The notes under the pieces: generated by a model
Databases searched by the model: none
What the model saw: only the letters and a program-made list of their open reading frames with translations
What the model was told of the DNA's origin: nothing
Shown here: positions 18,297 through 27,195 of the stretch, piece after piece
Numbering within the stretch: the stretch's first letter is position 1
Layout of the letters: each line of letters opens with the position of its first letter
Translations under genes and position numbers: made by a program
Source of the DNA: Desulfobacterium sp.
GTDB lineage: Bacteria; Desulfobacterota; Desulfobacteria; Desulfobacterales; Desulfobacteraceae
Reading direction: 5' to 3'
NCBI GenBank assembly: GCA_030145245.1
Contig: JAQYWC010000003.1
Span: 62,001 to 126,000, forward strand
DNA: 64,000 nucleotides

Positions 18297-18789
18297 TTCC
18301 ATTAAAACAAAAGCCCTGGTACGGCTTGGTCTGGTAAGTACTGTCATTGTGCTCCTGGACCAGGTCACCAAGGCTTTGGTGACAAACACGCTGGCACTCT
18401 ATGAAACCATCCCTCTGATTGACGGCTGTTTTAACCTCACACATATCCTGAACCCGGGAGGGGCGTTCGGCATTTTTGCCGAACACTCTCCTGAGGTCAG
18501 GCGTTTTTTCTTTCTCTTTGTCAGCTCCCTGGTCGCCCTGATGATCCTATGGTACTACAGGAAAACGGCTGCCACCCACAGAGTTCTCTCCTATGGGCTC
18601 GCAGCCATCTTTGCCGGGGCTGTGGGCAATCTCATCGACCGGTTCAGGTTCGGCAAGGTGGTGGATTTCCTGGATTTTTATTTAGGCGCCTATCACTGGC
18701 CGGCATTCAACGTTGCTGATATGGCCATCACCCTTGGCATGATCGTTTTTGTTTATCATGTTTTGTTAAACAAGGTCCCTGAGCTTTAA
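18286..18789 (+). CDS. lspA: Lipoprotein signal peptidase II
   Basis: Inner-membrane aspartyl protease of 167 residues that removes lipoprotein signal peptides after Lgt action. Conserved blocks are present: [32 protein letters not shown] and FNVADMAI, the last two holding the catalytic aspartates. Four hydrophobic helices are evident. The start is a TTG at 18286 inside the end of ileS (11-base overlap) with no clear ribosome site, so coupling to ileS translation is likely. The following gene, lgt, carries out the preceding step of the same pathway. Confidence 0.93.
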   Translation: MKINSIKTKALVRLGLVSTVIVLLDQVTKALVTNTLALYETIPLIDGCFNLTHILNPGGAFGIFAEHSPEVRRFFFLFVSSLVALMILWYYRKTAATHRVLSYGLAAIFAGAVGNLIDRFRFGKVVDFLDFYLGAYHWPAFNVADMAITLGMIVFVYHVLLNKVPEL

Positions 18790-18800
18790 GGAATTCCCCC

Positions 18801-19574
18801 ATGCATCCTGTACTCTTTAAATTTGGCAGCATCACCCTCTATACCTACGGACTTTTTGTGGGACTTGGATTTATGGTGGCCGTGTGGCTCGCAAACCGGC
18901 GAGCCGCAACACGGGGCATCACATCCGAACAGATATCCGATCTCTTCTTTGTGGTTCTTGTGGCATCCATCATCGGAGCCCGGCTCTTTTACGTGGTGCT
19001 GAACCTGTCGGAATTCACCTCGGACCCGCTGAATATATTCAAGATATGGAACGGAGGACTGGTCTTTTACGGGGGCTTCATCGTTGCCCTTGGGACCGCC
19101 ATGGCCTGGGTAAAGAAACAGGGCATGGACCTCTGGAATGTGGCTGACCTCCTGGCGCCTCCCATTGCCCTTGGCCATGCCGTGGGCCGGTTGGGATGCT
19201 TGTTTGCCGGATGCTGTTACGGAAGGGAGTGCCATCTTCCCTGGGCCATCGAGTTTCACAACCCGGACTCCCTGGCACCCCTGGGGATACTTCTCCATCC
19301 CACCCAGCTCTATTCGGTGTTCTCCAACCTTTTGATCTTCCTGATTGTGCTTTTGATAGACCGGAAAAAACGGTTCAAGGGCCAGGTGTTCTGGGCTTAT
19401 ATCATGATATACGGTCTGTTTCGTTCCTTTATCGAGATGTTCAGGGGAGATTTCAGGGGGGATTTTTTCCTGGAAACCCTTTCGGTTTCCCAGACCATCG
19501 GGATAATGATGTCGGGCTTTGCGGCGCTTATGCTGGTTCGGCTGTCAAGACAGGGAAACCATGGCAGAGATTAA
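18801..19574 (+). CDS. lgt: Prolipoprotein diacylglyceryl transferase
   Basis: Integral membrane enzyme of 257 residues that moves diacylglycerol from phosphatidylglycerol to the lipobox Cys. The Lgt signature is clear: GGLVFYGGFI, GHAVGRLGCLFAGCCYG (with the essential Arg) and HPTQLYS, and a C-terminal FRGD. It lies 11 bases after lspA. Its last 14 bases overlap the holA start. Confidence 0.95.
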   Translation: MHPVLFKFGSITLYTYGLFVGLGFMVAVWLANRRAATRGITSEQISDLFFVVLVASIIGARLFYVVLNLSEFTSDPLNIFKIWNGGLVFYGGFIVALGTAMAWVKKQGMDLWNVADLLAPPIALGHAVGRLGCLFAGCCYGRECHLPWAIEFHNPDSLAPLGILLHPTQLYSVFSNLLIFLIVLLIDRKKRFKGQVFWAYIMIYGLFRSFIEMFRGDFRGDFFLETLSVSQTIGIMMSGFAALMLVRLSRQGNHGRD

Positions 19575-20814
19575 CTACAACGACCTTAAGCACTATCTTG
19601 CTTCTGAAAAGGCAGAATCCCTCCCCCGGCTCTTTCTGGCCTTTGGCGAGGATTTTTTAACCCGGAAGGCCTTTGACAGGATCATTAACCGGCTTGTGCC
19701 AACAGAGAAGCGGGAACTCTCCTATGAACTTCTTGAGGGGGTCGAGGCGGCCCTTCCCAATATCATGGAGCGGATTTCCACCTATTCCTTTGAAGAACTT
19801 CTGGTGGTTGCCGTAAAGAATGCTCCCATTTTTCCGGGCCCCGGCACCCCTAAACAGACGGGTTTTTCAAAGCCTGAGATCGAAGCGTTCCAGGAATTCA
19901 TTAAAAATTCCTTTCCCGAAGGCCACTACCTTGTTCTTACCGCAGACTCGGCAGACAAGCGCCGGGCGCTCTTCAAGGCGATCAAGGATATTGGAATGGC
20001 CGTGGACTGCACGGTGCCCAAGGGGAGCCGCCAGGCAGACAAGAACCAGCAGACCGCCTTGCTTCGAACCACCATGGAGACCGTTCTTTCAAGGGCCAAA
20101 AAGGGCATTGACAACGACGCCTTTGCCTGCCTTGTGGACCACACCGGGTTTGAGCCCAGTACCTTCAGCGACAACCTCGACAAACTGGTGTCTTTCATTG
20201 GTGAACGCAGGAGCATCACGGTCGGTGATGTAAGAAAGGTGGTCAAGCGAACCCGCAAGGATCCCATCTTCGAGCTGACCAACGCGGTCAGCGAACGGAA
20301 CCCGGCAACGGCCCTGTTCTATCTGAAATCACTGCTGAAGGGCGGATTCCATCCACTCCAGATACTCACAGCCCTGATAAACCAGATGAGAAAACTGGTT
20401 CTGGTCAAGGTCTTTGTTGAAGATTGCCGGGCAAAGGGAAGGCCTTGCTGGCAGCGGGGTAAGGATTACAACAGGTTCAGGCAGGAGACAATGCCGGAGG
20501 TGGAACGGGCGGACGCAGCCGTGGCCGCAAAAGCCAAACTGTGGGATGATGCCCTGGCTGTTCCGGAAGGGGGGGATGCAAAGAAAAAAAAGAAGGTGCT
20601 CACCGATCTTTTAATTGCCCCTAATAAAAATAACACCTATCCTGTATACCATACCTTCCTGAAGTCCGACAAATTTACCCTGGAGGAGCTTTTTAATTCG
20701 CTCATTCAGCTCAACAAGGTCGATCTTAAGATGAAAAGCTCGGCAAATGACCCTGAAATCATGCTGGACGACCTGGTCATCCGGCTGTGTACAAAAGGAG
20801 AAATCCATGAATAG
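19561..20814 (+). CDS. holA: DNA polymerase III delta subunit
   Basis: Clamp-loader subunit of 417 residues that opens the sliding clamp. It has the HolA layout: an N-terminal AAA-like fold (LFLAFGEDFLTRKAFDRII), a middle containing EGHYLVLTADSADKRR and a C-terminal helical collar (FYLKSLLKGGFHPLQILTALINQMRKL). It is longer than E. coli HolA (343), largely through an insertion rich in charged residues near 290-340. The ATG at 19561 is chosen over the frame start at 19519 because the residues between are not HolA-like and lie inside lgt. It overlaps lgt by 14 bases and pyk by 8. Confidence 0.87.
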   Translation: MAEINYNDLKHYLASEKAESLPRLFLAFGEDFLTRKAFDRIINRLVPTEKRELSYELLEGVEAALPNIMERISTYSFEELLVVAVKNAPIFPGPGTPKQTGFSKPEIEAFQEFIKNSFPEGHYLVLTADSADKRRALFKAIKDIGMAVDCTVPKGSRQADKNQQTALLRTTMETVLSRAKKGIDNDAFACLVDHTGFEPSTFSDNLDKLVSFIGERRSITVGDVRKVVKRTRKDPIFELTNAVSERNPATALFYLKSLLKGGFHPLQILTALINQMRKLVLVKVFVEDCRAKGRPCWQRGKDYNRFRQETMPEVERADAAVAAKAKLWDDALAVPEGGDAKKKKKVLTDLLIAPNKNNTYPVYHTFLKSDKFTLEELFNSLIQLNKVDLKMKSSANDPEIMLDDLVIRLCTKGEIHE

Positions 20815-22222
20815 AAAGACGAAAATTGTTGCCACAATATCGGACAGGAACTGTGAGCCTGGGTTCCTGCAGGAGCTTTATGATGCGGGAATGGATGTTG
20901 TTCGTCTCAACACAGCGCACCAGACCCATGATGAGGCCCTCAAGGTGATCGAGAACGTCAGAAAGGTCTCCGACAAGATCGCCATCCTCATCGACACCAA
21001 AGGGCCTGAGATCCGGACCTGTGAAGCAGAAGCGCCCCTCAAGGTCGCCTATGGGGATTCCGTCCGCATCAAGGGCGCTCCGGATGAGCTTTCCCGGGGA
21101 GATGTGATATGCGTATCCCACCAGGACTTTGTCAAGGATGTACCGGTGGGAAGCTCCATTCTCATTGATGATGGTTATGTCGCCCTGGCTGTGAAGGAAA
21201 AGGAAGGGGAGTACCTCTCCTGCGTGGTTGAAAACGACGGCGTGATCCACGGCCGGAAAAGCGTCAACATCCCCTCGGTCCATGTGAAGCTTCCTGCCCT
21301 GAGCGAAAAGGACAAGGGGTTTATCCGCTTTGCCGCCGACAACAACGTTGATTTCATTGCCCACTCGTTTGTACGGCACCGGGAAGACGTCCTGGCCGTC
21401 CAGAAAATCCTGGACGAAAAAAACAGCCCCATCAAGATTATCGCAAAGATCGAGAACAGCGAAGGGGTAGAAAATCTTGACGAGATCCTGGAGTCTGCCT
21501 ACGGCATCATGATCGCCCGTGGCGACCTTGCCGTGGAGATCCCTGCGGAAAGAATTCCCCTGGTTCAGAAAGCCATGGTTAAACGCTGCATTGAAAAGCG
21601 CGCTCCCGTGATCGTTGCAACCCAGATGCTCCACTCCATGATCAAATCGCCAAGACCCACCCGGGCCGAGGTTTCCGATGTGGCCAATGCCTGCCTGGAT
21701 TCCACCGACGCAATCATGCTCTCCGGCGAGACAGCCAATGGCGACTACCCGGTCGTGGCCGTTCAAACTATGGCACGGATCGCATCCGAGGTCGAGGCCG
21801 ACCGCAGCACCTTCATCGACACCCCCTATGACCTGGAAAACAAGGTCACGGGTTATCTGGCAAAGGCCGCAGTTAAGGCGTCCATGCGGCTCAACACCGA
21901 GGCCATTGTCGCAGACTCCATCTCCGGCACCACCATTCGGGCCATTGCCGCCTATCGCGGGGACAATCCCATTTATGCCCAGGTTTATGACAGCCAGGTG
22001 ATGCGGGAACTTTCCTTAAGTTTCGGGGTCCATGCCGATTATATCGACAGGGAAGAGAGTACGACCATCCCCTTACGAAAGGCAATCTCCCGGCTCCTCG
22101 ACCAGGGCCGCCTTGACGACGATACCCTGATCACAGTTCTGGCCGGTCATTTTGGAGCGTCCCATGGGGCCTCCTACATCGAAATAAGCACGGCGAAAAA
22201 AATGGTGACGCGCGGGTGTTAG
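20807..22222 (+). CDS. pyk: Pyruvate kinase
   Basis: Glycolytic enzyme of 471 residues converting phosphoenolpyruvate and ADP to pyruvate and ATP. Visible motifs: TKIVATISD and VVRLNTAH near the N-terminus, IDTKGPEIRT, the KIENSEGVENLDEIL catalytic-lysine block, MIARGDLAVEIP, ATQMLHSM and MLSGETANGDYP, then a C-terminal regulatory domain (about 350-471). GGAG precedes the ATG by 6 bases. It is the last gene of the run starting with rsmG or ileS, and its stop overlaps that of the converging small gene. Confidence 0.95.
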   Translation: MNRKTKIVATISDRNCEPGFLQELYDAGMDVVRLNTAHQTHDEALKVIENVRKVSDKIAILIDTKGPEIRTCEAEAPLKVAYGDSVRIKGAPDELSRGDVICVSHQDFVKDVPVGSSILIDDGYVALAVKEKEGEYLSCVVENDGVIHGRKSVNIPSVHVKLPALSEKDKGFIRFAADNNVDFIAHSFVRHREDVLAVQKILDEKNSPIKIIAKIENSEGVENLDEILESAYGIMIARGDLAVEIPAERIPLVQKAMVKRCIEKRAPVIVATQMLHSMIKSPRPTRAEVSDVANACLDSTDAIMLSGETANGDYPVVAVQTMARIASEVEADRSTFIDTPYDLENKVTGYLAKAAVKASMRLNTEAIVADSISGTTIRAIAAYRGDNPIYAQVYDSQVMRELSLSFGVHADYIDREESTTIPLRKAISRLLDQGRLDDDTLITVLAGHFGASHGASYIEISTAKKMVTRGC

Positions 22223-22467
22223 AGCTCTTGTTTGTTTCGCTCCGCTAATTCAGTCCATCGGCTGAGGGGGATGGAGGTAATGGACTTTAGATCGTGGTTT
22301 GGTATGAGTCCGAAACTGGGGGAGGCTATATAGACAACCGTCGAATGACCGGGTGTCAACTCCTCCTGACCTCCATCCTGGATGGCGACCTGCTTCCCAA
22401 CAAATTTCAAAGCCTTGTCATTCAGCTTTTTGGTTTCCTGCGGTGCGTAAATAGCTTCGTAAAACAT
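22219..22467 (-). CDS. Hypothetical 82-residue protein
   Basis: Small protein of unknown function, starting at the ATG at 22467 with AAGGAT seven bases upstream; the frame opens 33 bases earlier without a site. The sequence (MFYEAIYAPQETKKLND, then VVYIASPSFGLIPNH) looks like a compact alpha/beta fold with no membrane segment or metal motif. It is convergent with pyk (4-base overlap) and stands alone. Confidence 0.5.
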   Translation of the reverse strand: MFYEAIYAPQETKKLNDKALKFVGKQVAIQDGGQEELTPGHSTVVYIASPSFGLIPNHDLKSITSIPLSRWTELAERNKQEL

Positions 22468-22675
22468 TTTGAAATCCTTCAACAAGATTATCCTAGTCAA
22501 ACTAACAAATCAGCAGCGTGAATCCTTTTAATGACATACAGCATCCAGCGGATTAAGTCAACTACCCCTTAACCGAAGGGCCAGGGCTTATGGTTTGCCC
22601 TATAAGCCCTCTTGGTCAGCCTGGTCATACCTGGGGGCGGGTTGTGGGATATCGCTTAATAGCGAAAAAACAATA
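22468..22675. other. Non-coding gap with two short hairpins
   Basis: The region between the 82-residue gene and the kinase gene. It holds one inverted repeat, GGGCTTAT/ATAAGCCC, near 22587-22612, and a small TCGC/GCGA stem near 22652-22665. The second may be part of the kinase transcript end. No open frame looks coding. Confidence 0.4.
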
Positions 22676-23551
22676 CTAGTCCAGGATTTCATAGCTGGAA
22701 GCGGTAACCGGGGCGTTGAGATTGGGAAGCACCCGTTCCAGGAACACCCCTTCCCGGGACGGGCATGAGTATCCAAAGGTGGTTCTGATGGCTGTAGATA
22801 CAAAATGAACCGCCCGGTCCAGGGCGATGGGAAGGCTGTCCCCCTGGAGAAGGCTTCCCACGATCACGCTTGCAAATGCGTCCCCGGTCCCGGGGTAGTG
22901 GGCCGGGATATAGGTGCAGTCCACCTTCCAGAACCGGCCGTCTTCACGGTCAAAGGCCACCACCGACGACATGCTCTGTTTCCCCGGCACGGGCACACTG
23001 GTCAGTATTACCGTTTTTGGCCCCATCTCCGATAGCCTCAGGAGCATCTCCTTGGCCTTTGATTCACTCACCATCTCCCGGCAGGGCTCGTCCAGGAGAA
23101 AGGCAGCTTCGGTAAAGTTGGGGGTGATGATGTCTGCCTTGTTCACCAGGGTCCGCATTTTGAGCATGAGCTCCCGGGTCATGGTGGCGTAAGGCTTGCC
23201 ATTGTCCCCCATGACCGGATCCACCACCACCAGTTGGGACGGCCTTGAAAAATCATCTATGAATTCGGAGACGATCTCCACCTGTTTAGATGATCCTAAA
23301 AATCCCGAGTAGATCGCATCAAACGATATCCCAAGATCTTTCCAGTGGTTAATGATGGCCGGCATGGCGTCGCTCAGGTCGGTGAAGCTGTAATTTTCAA
23401 ACCCTCCGGTATGGGTGGAGAGCACAGCCGTGGGCAATGGACAGACCTGGACTCCCATGTTGGACAGAATAGGGATGATGACCGTGAGGGATGCTCTGCC
23501 AAAGCCTGACAAATCGTGGATGGCTGCGGTTCGTGGGACGGGATTTTTCAT
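22676..23551 (-). CDS. Pyridoxal/pyridoxamine kinase family protein
   Basis: Ribokinase-fold kinase of 291 residues most like pyridoxamine kinase (PdxY/PdxK), a vitamin B6 salvage enzyme. Evidence: IHDLSGFGRASLTV at the N-terminus, PTAVLSTHTGGF, VVDPVMGDNGKPY (about 125-137), ADIITPNFTEAAFLL and the catalytic GTGDAFAS loop near 235. The start at 23551 is chosen because AAGGAG lies five bases upstream. A mobile-type inverted repeat begins 23 bases upstream of the start, in the promoter region. A hydroxymethylpyrimidine kinase role is less likely. Confidence 0.82.
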   Translation of the reverse strand: MKNPVPRTAAIHDLSGFGRASLTVIIPILSNMGVQVCPLPTAVLSTHTGGFENYSFTDLSDAMPAIINHWKDLGISFDAIYSGFLGSSKQVEIVSEFIDDFSRPSQLVVVDPVMGDNGKPYATMTRELMLKMRTLVNKADIITPNFTEAAFLLDEPCREMVSESKAKEMLLRLSEMGPKTVILTSVPVPGKQSMSSVVAFDREDGRFWKVDCTYIPAHYPGTGDAFASVIVGSLLQGDSLPIALDRAVHFVSTAIRTTFGYSCPSREGVFLERVLPNLNAPVTASSYEILD

Positions 23552-23573
23552 GGTGCTCCTTTTTAAAATCAAC

Positions 23574-23654
23574 GGGGACGCTTCTCTCTCATTCGTCGAG
23601 GCGTGATGAATGGCAATGTTTACAGCTCCATTAATTGAAGAGAGAAGCGTCCCC
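23574..23654. repeat. 81-bp inverted-repeat element, copy 1
   Basis: Perfect 15-bp terminal arms, GGGGACGCTTCTCTC (23574-23588) and its complement (23640-23654), enclose a centre that can fold further (CATTC...GAATG). A second copy with the same left arm and a near-identical centre lies at 25126. Non-coding, palindromic, repeated and just upstream of a gene, it looks like a MITE or REP-type element mobilised in trans, for example by a Y1/REP-associated transposase. Confidence 0.75.
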
Positions 23655-23830
23655 TTTTTCAGTCCGCATCTATACCAGAAAACCATTTTTAAGAACACCG
23701 CTTTTTCAACGCAAGGGGACGTTTTAACTATTGGTTATCTTGCCCTGCATCCGTCTCTCCTTTCAATCCGGCGATAAAACTCTTCACATGTATGAGGTGG
23801 TAGGGTATTTGTGGGCACCCTGCACAGGTT

Positions 23831-24239
23831 TTACCTTTTTTTTGCAACAACAAACACCCGGACGCTGGTGTCAAGTACGGGTATGACGGATTTTGCCTCC
23901 TTTATCATGGGAATGGCGTGCTTTTTCCCCATCTCTTGTATCAGCTCCTCTTTTGAATCAAGGATTCCATGATAGACCGCAAGCTGCCTCTCCTTCCATC
24001 CGGGTGTTTCCCGGTAAACCTCGACCGTGAATCCTGAATTTTCCAAAAGACCCTTGTGATCCTTGGGCATGAAAGGAATATTGCCGTCCCAGGTTGTAAA
24101 GACAAGCCGGGCATTGGGTTTTAATATGCGGGCAATCTCGTCCAGGGCACGGCTTTTGTCCGGTGCATGCCACAGGGCGTCTATGCTGATAGATGAGGGA
24201 CATCATGGATGACATCAGGGCATGTTTGATCTTGTTCAT
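23831..24239 (-). pseudogene. Broken SAM-dependent methyltransferase
   Basis: The ATG at 24239 overlaps the upstream stop as ATGA, as for a real coupled gene, and opens with MNKIKHALMSSMMSLIYQ. About 17 codons later the coding signal shifts to another frame, which reads SIDALWHAPDKSRALDEI, then RILKPNARLVFTTWDGNIPF and on to VFVVAKKR. That is the C-terminal half of a class I methyltransferase. The SAM-binding N-terminal half is absent and the junction is out of frame, so an internal deletion has inactivated the gene. Product unlikely to be functional. Confidence 0.7.
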
Positions 24240-24841
24240 TTTTTATCCTTATATTGATTAAATAATGAGGCAAGAAGTTTGTTCTCTTCCAGAAAATCCG
24301 TGATCTCCTTGTTGTAGGGTGGCTCCCGTTCCCCTTGGCCGGTTTTCAATTTGTTCAGGGACGGATACTTGGAAGGATCCACGCCCTGATAGTTCTTGTC
24401 CGCCACAGCTTCTTTCTCCATTGTCAGGATTTCATCCATGAGGGTCTCCAGCTGTTCCGTGAACGGCTCAAGGTGGGGGGCAAGGCTTGCAAAGGTGCGC
24501 AATGACCTTGAAATTTGTAAATGAAGGGTTTTCAGGGTCTTCAGTGCTTTTGATCGTCGTTCCAGTGAATCCATGGCAATCTTTGCAAACAAAAGGGGGG
24601 CGGTCTCGACAATGCTTCCCTGGGTTGTCCCTGTCTCCTCTGCTGTTTTTTTGATCAGGACCTGGGAGAGGGGGGAGATGCTGTAGGACATCTTTTTTTT
24701 GGAACTGCCTGGTGCGCTGGAGTCGGCCAGCTTTTTGGCCAGTTTGACCACAAGTTCGTTGATGTCATCCTGGTTCCAAAATGAATTGGGTTCACCTGTG
24801 AAAAAATCATACTTTAAAAGATCAAGCTTCTTGTCATTCAT
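24236..24841 (-). CDS. Hypothetical 201-residue protein
   Basis: Unknown function. The N-terminal 45 residues are charged. A central stretch (about 51-95, SYSISPLSQVLIKKTAEETG followed by TTQGSIVETAPLLFAKIA) has the strand-helix-turn-helix rhythm of ribbon-helix-helix or helical DNA-binding folds, though this is a weak resemblance. Long helices follow (about 100-160) and the tail is basic. An AGGA site precedes the ATG. Its stop overlaps the start of the broken methyltransferase. An 80-bp repeat copy lies about 290 bases upstream. Confidence 0.55.
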   Translation of the reverse strand: MNDKKLDLLKYDFFTGEPNSFWNQDDINELVVKLAKKLADSSAPGSSKKKMSYSISPLSQVLIKKTAEETGTTQGSIVETAPLLFAKIAMDSLERRSKALKTLKTLHLQISRSLRTFASLAPHLEPFTEQLETLMDEILTMEKEAVADKNYQGVDPSKYPSLNKLKTGQGEREPPYNKEITDFLEENKLLASLFNQYKDKK

Positions 24842-25125
24842 GGATTGTCCTGGGTTATGTGTTGTATGCTTCCTGAATTATGGTTATATGGGCAGGTGTA
24901 TCTTGTCAATATTTAATTTTGGGTGGTATGTTTGATTATAGTTATTGACAATGTGCTGCCTTCTGAAGATTGTGGTAGGGGGCGGACGGTGGCACGGATG
25001 GGTTAGGGGTGTCGTGGTGCTGGGATTTTGAGAACACGGGCAAGTGAACCCTGGGGGGTTACTTGATCCTGGCTTGTGCGGCTAAGTCCGGGTTCCCACC
25101 TTATATATGTATCTTTGCAATGATC
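24842..25125. other. Long intergenic stretch, mostly unassigned
   Basis: First part of a 660-base gap. It holds a 9-bp inverted repeat, TTGTCAATA (24903-24911) and TATTGACAA (24943-24951), whose arms provide outward-facing TTGACA boxes; the one facing the minus strand has TATAAC 15 bases downstream and may drive the 201-residue gene. A weak CAAGT/ACTTG hairpin lies near 25041-25066. No coding frame seen. Confidence 0.4.
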
Positions 25126-25205
25126 GGGGACGCTTCTCTCTCATTCGTCGGGGCGTGATGATTGGCAATGCTTCACGCTTCATTAATTGAAAAGAGAATT
25201 GTCCC
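25126..25205. repeat. 80-bp inverted-repeat element, copy 2 (decayed right arm)
   Basis: Left arm GGGGACGCTTCTCTC and the next 30 bases match copy 1 at 23574 almost exactly (TCATTCGTCG, then GGCGTGATGA). The right half has diverged, ending AGAGAATTGTCCC instead of the perfect complement. Same orientation as copy 1, 1.55 kb away, with the pseudogene and the 201-residue gene between them. Confidence 0.72.
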
Positions 25206-25397
25206 TTTTTTGTTTATTTTCAATATCCATCAAATTACTCATAATTATAATGAATATTGCTATTTTATCTCCTTGTAATTGCGTAAAAGCTTGATTCCTC
25301 ATATTGTCTATTTGTTGGAATTAACAGGTAAAACGGGCGTATTTGATTTTAGAAAAGGAAGATTAGCAGGCTTTTTATTTTAATATTATAAAATTTC

Positions 25398-25426
25398 TTG
25401 ACATTAGATTACCCCTACACTAAGTT
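25398..25426 (+). promoter_or_regulatory. Putative promoter of the ornithine-type transport operon
   Basis: Perfect TTGACA (25398-25403) in an AT-rich block, 17-base spacer, then TAAGTT (3/6 match). It is 81 bases ahead of the binding-protein start. The weak -10 could mean an activator is needed; the Lrp-type gene at the operon end is a candidate. Confidence 0.35.
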
Positions 25427-25506
25427 TTTACTTTAAATCAAAATTGAAAAAGCAAATTCCACAGCATTGTTCTTTTTTTAACGTTATCCTAGGAAAAGGA
25501 GAGGGT

Positions 25507-26328
25507 ATGTTTAGATTCAAGAAGCAGATGGCAGGTGTATTGTTTTTGTTTGCGACACTTTTCTTCAGCAGTATGGCAACTGCCGGGGATCTTCCTGTTT
25601 ACAAGCTGGGTATTGATGCGGCATTCCCCCCATGGACATGGGCGGAAAAAGGCGAAATCAAAGGCTTTGACTGGGAACTTTTTCAATATATCGGCGAAGT
25701 TGAGGGTTTTAAGGTGGAGGCGGCCGATATCCCATGGTCTGCCATCATTACCGCGCTTTCCAAAGGGAAGATCGATATCCTTGCAGGCGGCCTCTCCTTT
25801 ACATGCAAGCGTGATGAAGTGATTGACTTTGCACTGCCCCATTGGAAAACCGATTACTGGACACTGGTCAAGTCCGATTCAAAATTAAATTGTGTTACAG
25901 CAATGAGCAATGGTGCCAACGTGGGCGCCCAGGCCGGAACAACCGGATACCGATGGCTCAAAGAAGAGCTTAAGGACAATGGGGTTAAGATCAATATCAG
26001 GGGATATGAGTCCGTTGAACTGGGTATCAAAGAACTTGAAAACGGCAGGCTTGATTCCCTCCATGTTGATTCCCCGACGGCCAGGGGATTTATTGATGCC
26101 AAAAGAGATGTGAAATATATCTGTAAGGGATTGCATTTTGATTACAGCGCCTATGGTGTAACACCCGGCGATCCCCATCATCTGATTGAAAAAATTAACT
26201 CCGGTATCAAGAAAGCATATGAGTCCGGCAAGATTGAAGAACTGGTTCGGAAATACCTGCCCTGGGCATCTGTTGAGCCCATTCCCTACGTTGTTGATTA
26301 TAAGAAGATGTGCAGCGAAGCCAAATAA
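25507..26328 (+). CDS. Polar amino acid ABC transporter substrate-binding protein
   Basis: Periplasmic binding protein of 273 residues, family 3 solute-binding (polar amino acids). A signal peptide covers residues about 1-27 (FLFATLFFSSMATAG). The mature part shows YKLGIDAAFPPWTW, KGFDWELFQYIGEVEG, DILAGGLSFTCKRDEVIDFA and the typical LP-x-x-KTDYW hinge. The ATG at 25507 is chosen because AAGGAG lies just upstream. It heads an operon of two permeases, an ATPase, a racemase, an aminotransferase and an Lrp regulator. Ornithine or a similar basic amino acid is the likely ligand from context, not from the sequence. Confidence 0.9.
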   Translation: MFRFKKQMAGVLFLFATLFFSSMATAGDLPVYKLGIDAAFPPWTWAEKGEIKGFDWELFQYIGEVEGFKVEAADIPWSAIITALSKGKIDILAGGLSFTCKRDEVIDFALPHWKTDYWTLVKSDSKLNCVTAMSNGANVGAQAGTTGYRWLKEELKDNGVKINIRGYESVELGIKELENGRLDSLHVDSPTARGFIDAKRDVKYICKGLHFDYSAYGVTPGDPHHLIEKINSGIKKAYESGKIEELVRKYLPWASVEPIPYVVDYKKMCSEAK

Positions 26329-26372
26329 TTTATTAGAACACAGTTAGTGTTATTTTATCAGAGCAATAGAGA

Positions 26373-26404
26373 TCCGGGTCCGGATCGACTGATCCGGACC
26401 CGGA
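26373..26404 (+). other. Intercistronic hairpin after the binding-protein gene
   Basis: A perfect 14-bp stem (26373-26386 with 26391-26404) with a 4-base loop and no T-run. Such stems between binding-protein and permease genes stabilise the upstream mRNA or limit read-through, giving excess binding protein. Confidence 0.6.
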
Positions 26405-26489
26405 CGATACTGATCTGTATAGGCGTTCGCAATCGAATAGATACCAGTGTTACCGGTTGTAATTAAGAACAGGGCTCAATTCATATGCG

Positions 26490-27188
26490 ATGAGCTATAA
26501 ACCATTGTTGAGAACAGGCACAAGATTTATGGAAATAATCAGGATACTTATTTCAGAGCTTCCCCAATTCGCAAAGGGCACCCTGATCGCGTTAGAAGTT
26601 CTTGCAGGACTTTTGGCTCTCGGCCTTGTGCTCGGCCTTGCAATCGCGCTGGCAGAAATTTTCGGAAATACCGTTGTAAAGTTTTTCGCAACAACCCTGC
26701 GAAAATTTCTCTGGGCCATTCCCCAACTTGTTCTTCTGTTCCTTGTCTTTTATCTTCCCTTTGATCTGAACCCTGTTTGCGCTGCCATCATCGCACTGGG
26801 GCTGTGTTCTTCAGCTTTTCAATCCCAGATATTCCGGGGTGCCATACTCTCGGTTCAGTCCGGCCAGATAGAGGCGGCAAAGGCCATGGGGTTGAGTAAA
26901 CCCAAAATTATTTTTTACATCGTCATTCCCCAGATGATCCGCCTGTCCATCGGACCATGGACAAATGAATTCTCCTCAGAGCTCAAGGACACCTCCCTTG
27001 CATATGTGGTGGGGGTTGTGGAGATCATGCGCCAGGCAAAGTACATCATCGCATATACCTTTGGCAATACCGCTGCTGTCTACCTGTTTGTGGGAGTCCT
27101 GTATTTTATGTTGACAAGAATAGGAACATATTTCTTTTATAAATTAGAAGAAAGACTTTGGGTTCCCGGTTTTGAAAAAAGGAGCTGA
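26490..27188 (+). CDS. Amino acid ABC transporter permease 1
   Basis: Inner-membrane permease of the HisM/GlnP type, 232 residues. Five or so helices and the EAA loop (GQIEAAKAMGLSKPKIIFYIVIPQ) that docks on the ATPase are visible. ATG 26490 is taken; ATG 26529 (MEIIRIL) is possible, and neither has a strong ribosome site. Its 3' end runs into the region just ahead of the ATPase gene. It forms a heterodimer with the permease at 27969, which lies on the other side of the ATPase gene. Confidence 0.9.
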   Translation: MSYKPLLRTGTRFMEIIRILISELPQFAKGTLIALEVLAGLLALGLVLGLAIALAEIFGNTVVKFFATTLRKFLWAIPQLVLLFLVFYLPFDLNPVCAAIIALGLCSSAFQSQIFRGAILSVQSGQIEAAKAMGLSKPKIIFYIVIPQMIRLSIGPWTNEFSSELKDTSLAYVVGVVEIMRQAKYIIAYTFGNTAAVYLFVGVLYFMLTRIGTYFFYKLEERLWVPGFEKRS

Positions 27189-27195
27189 TATCTTC

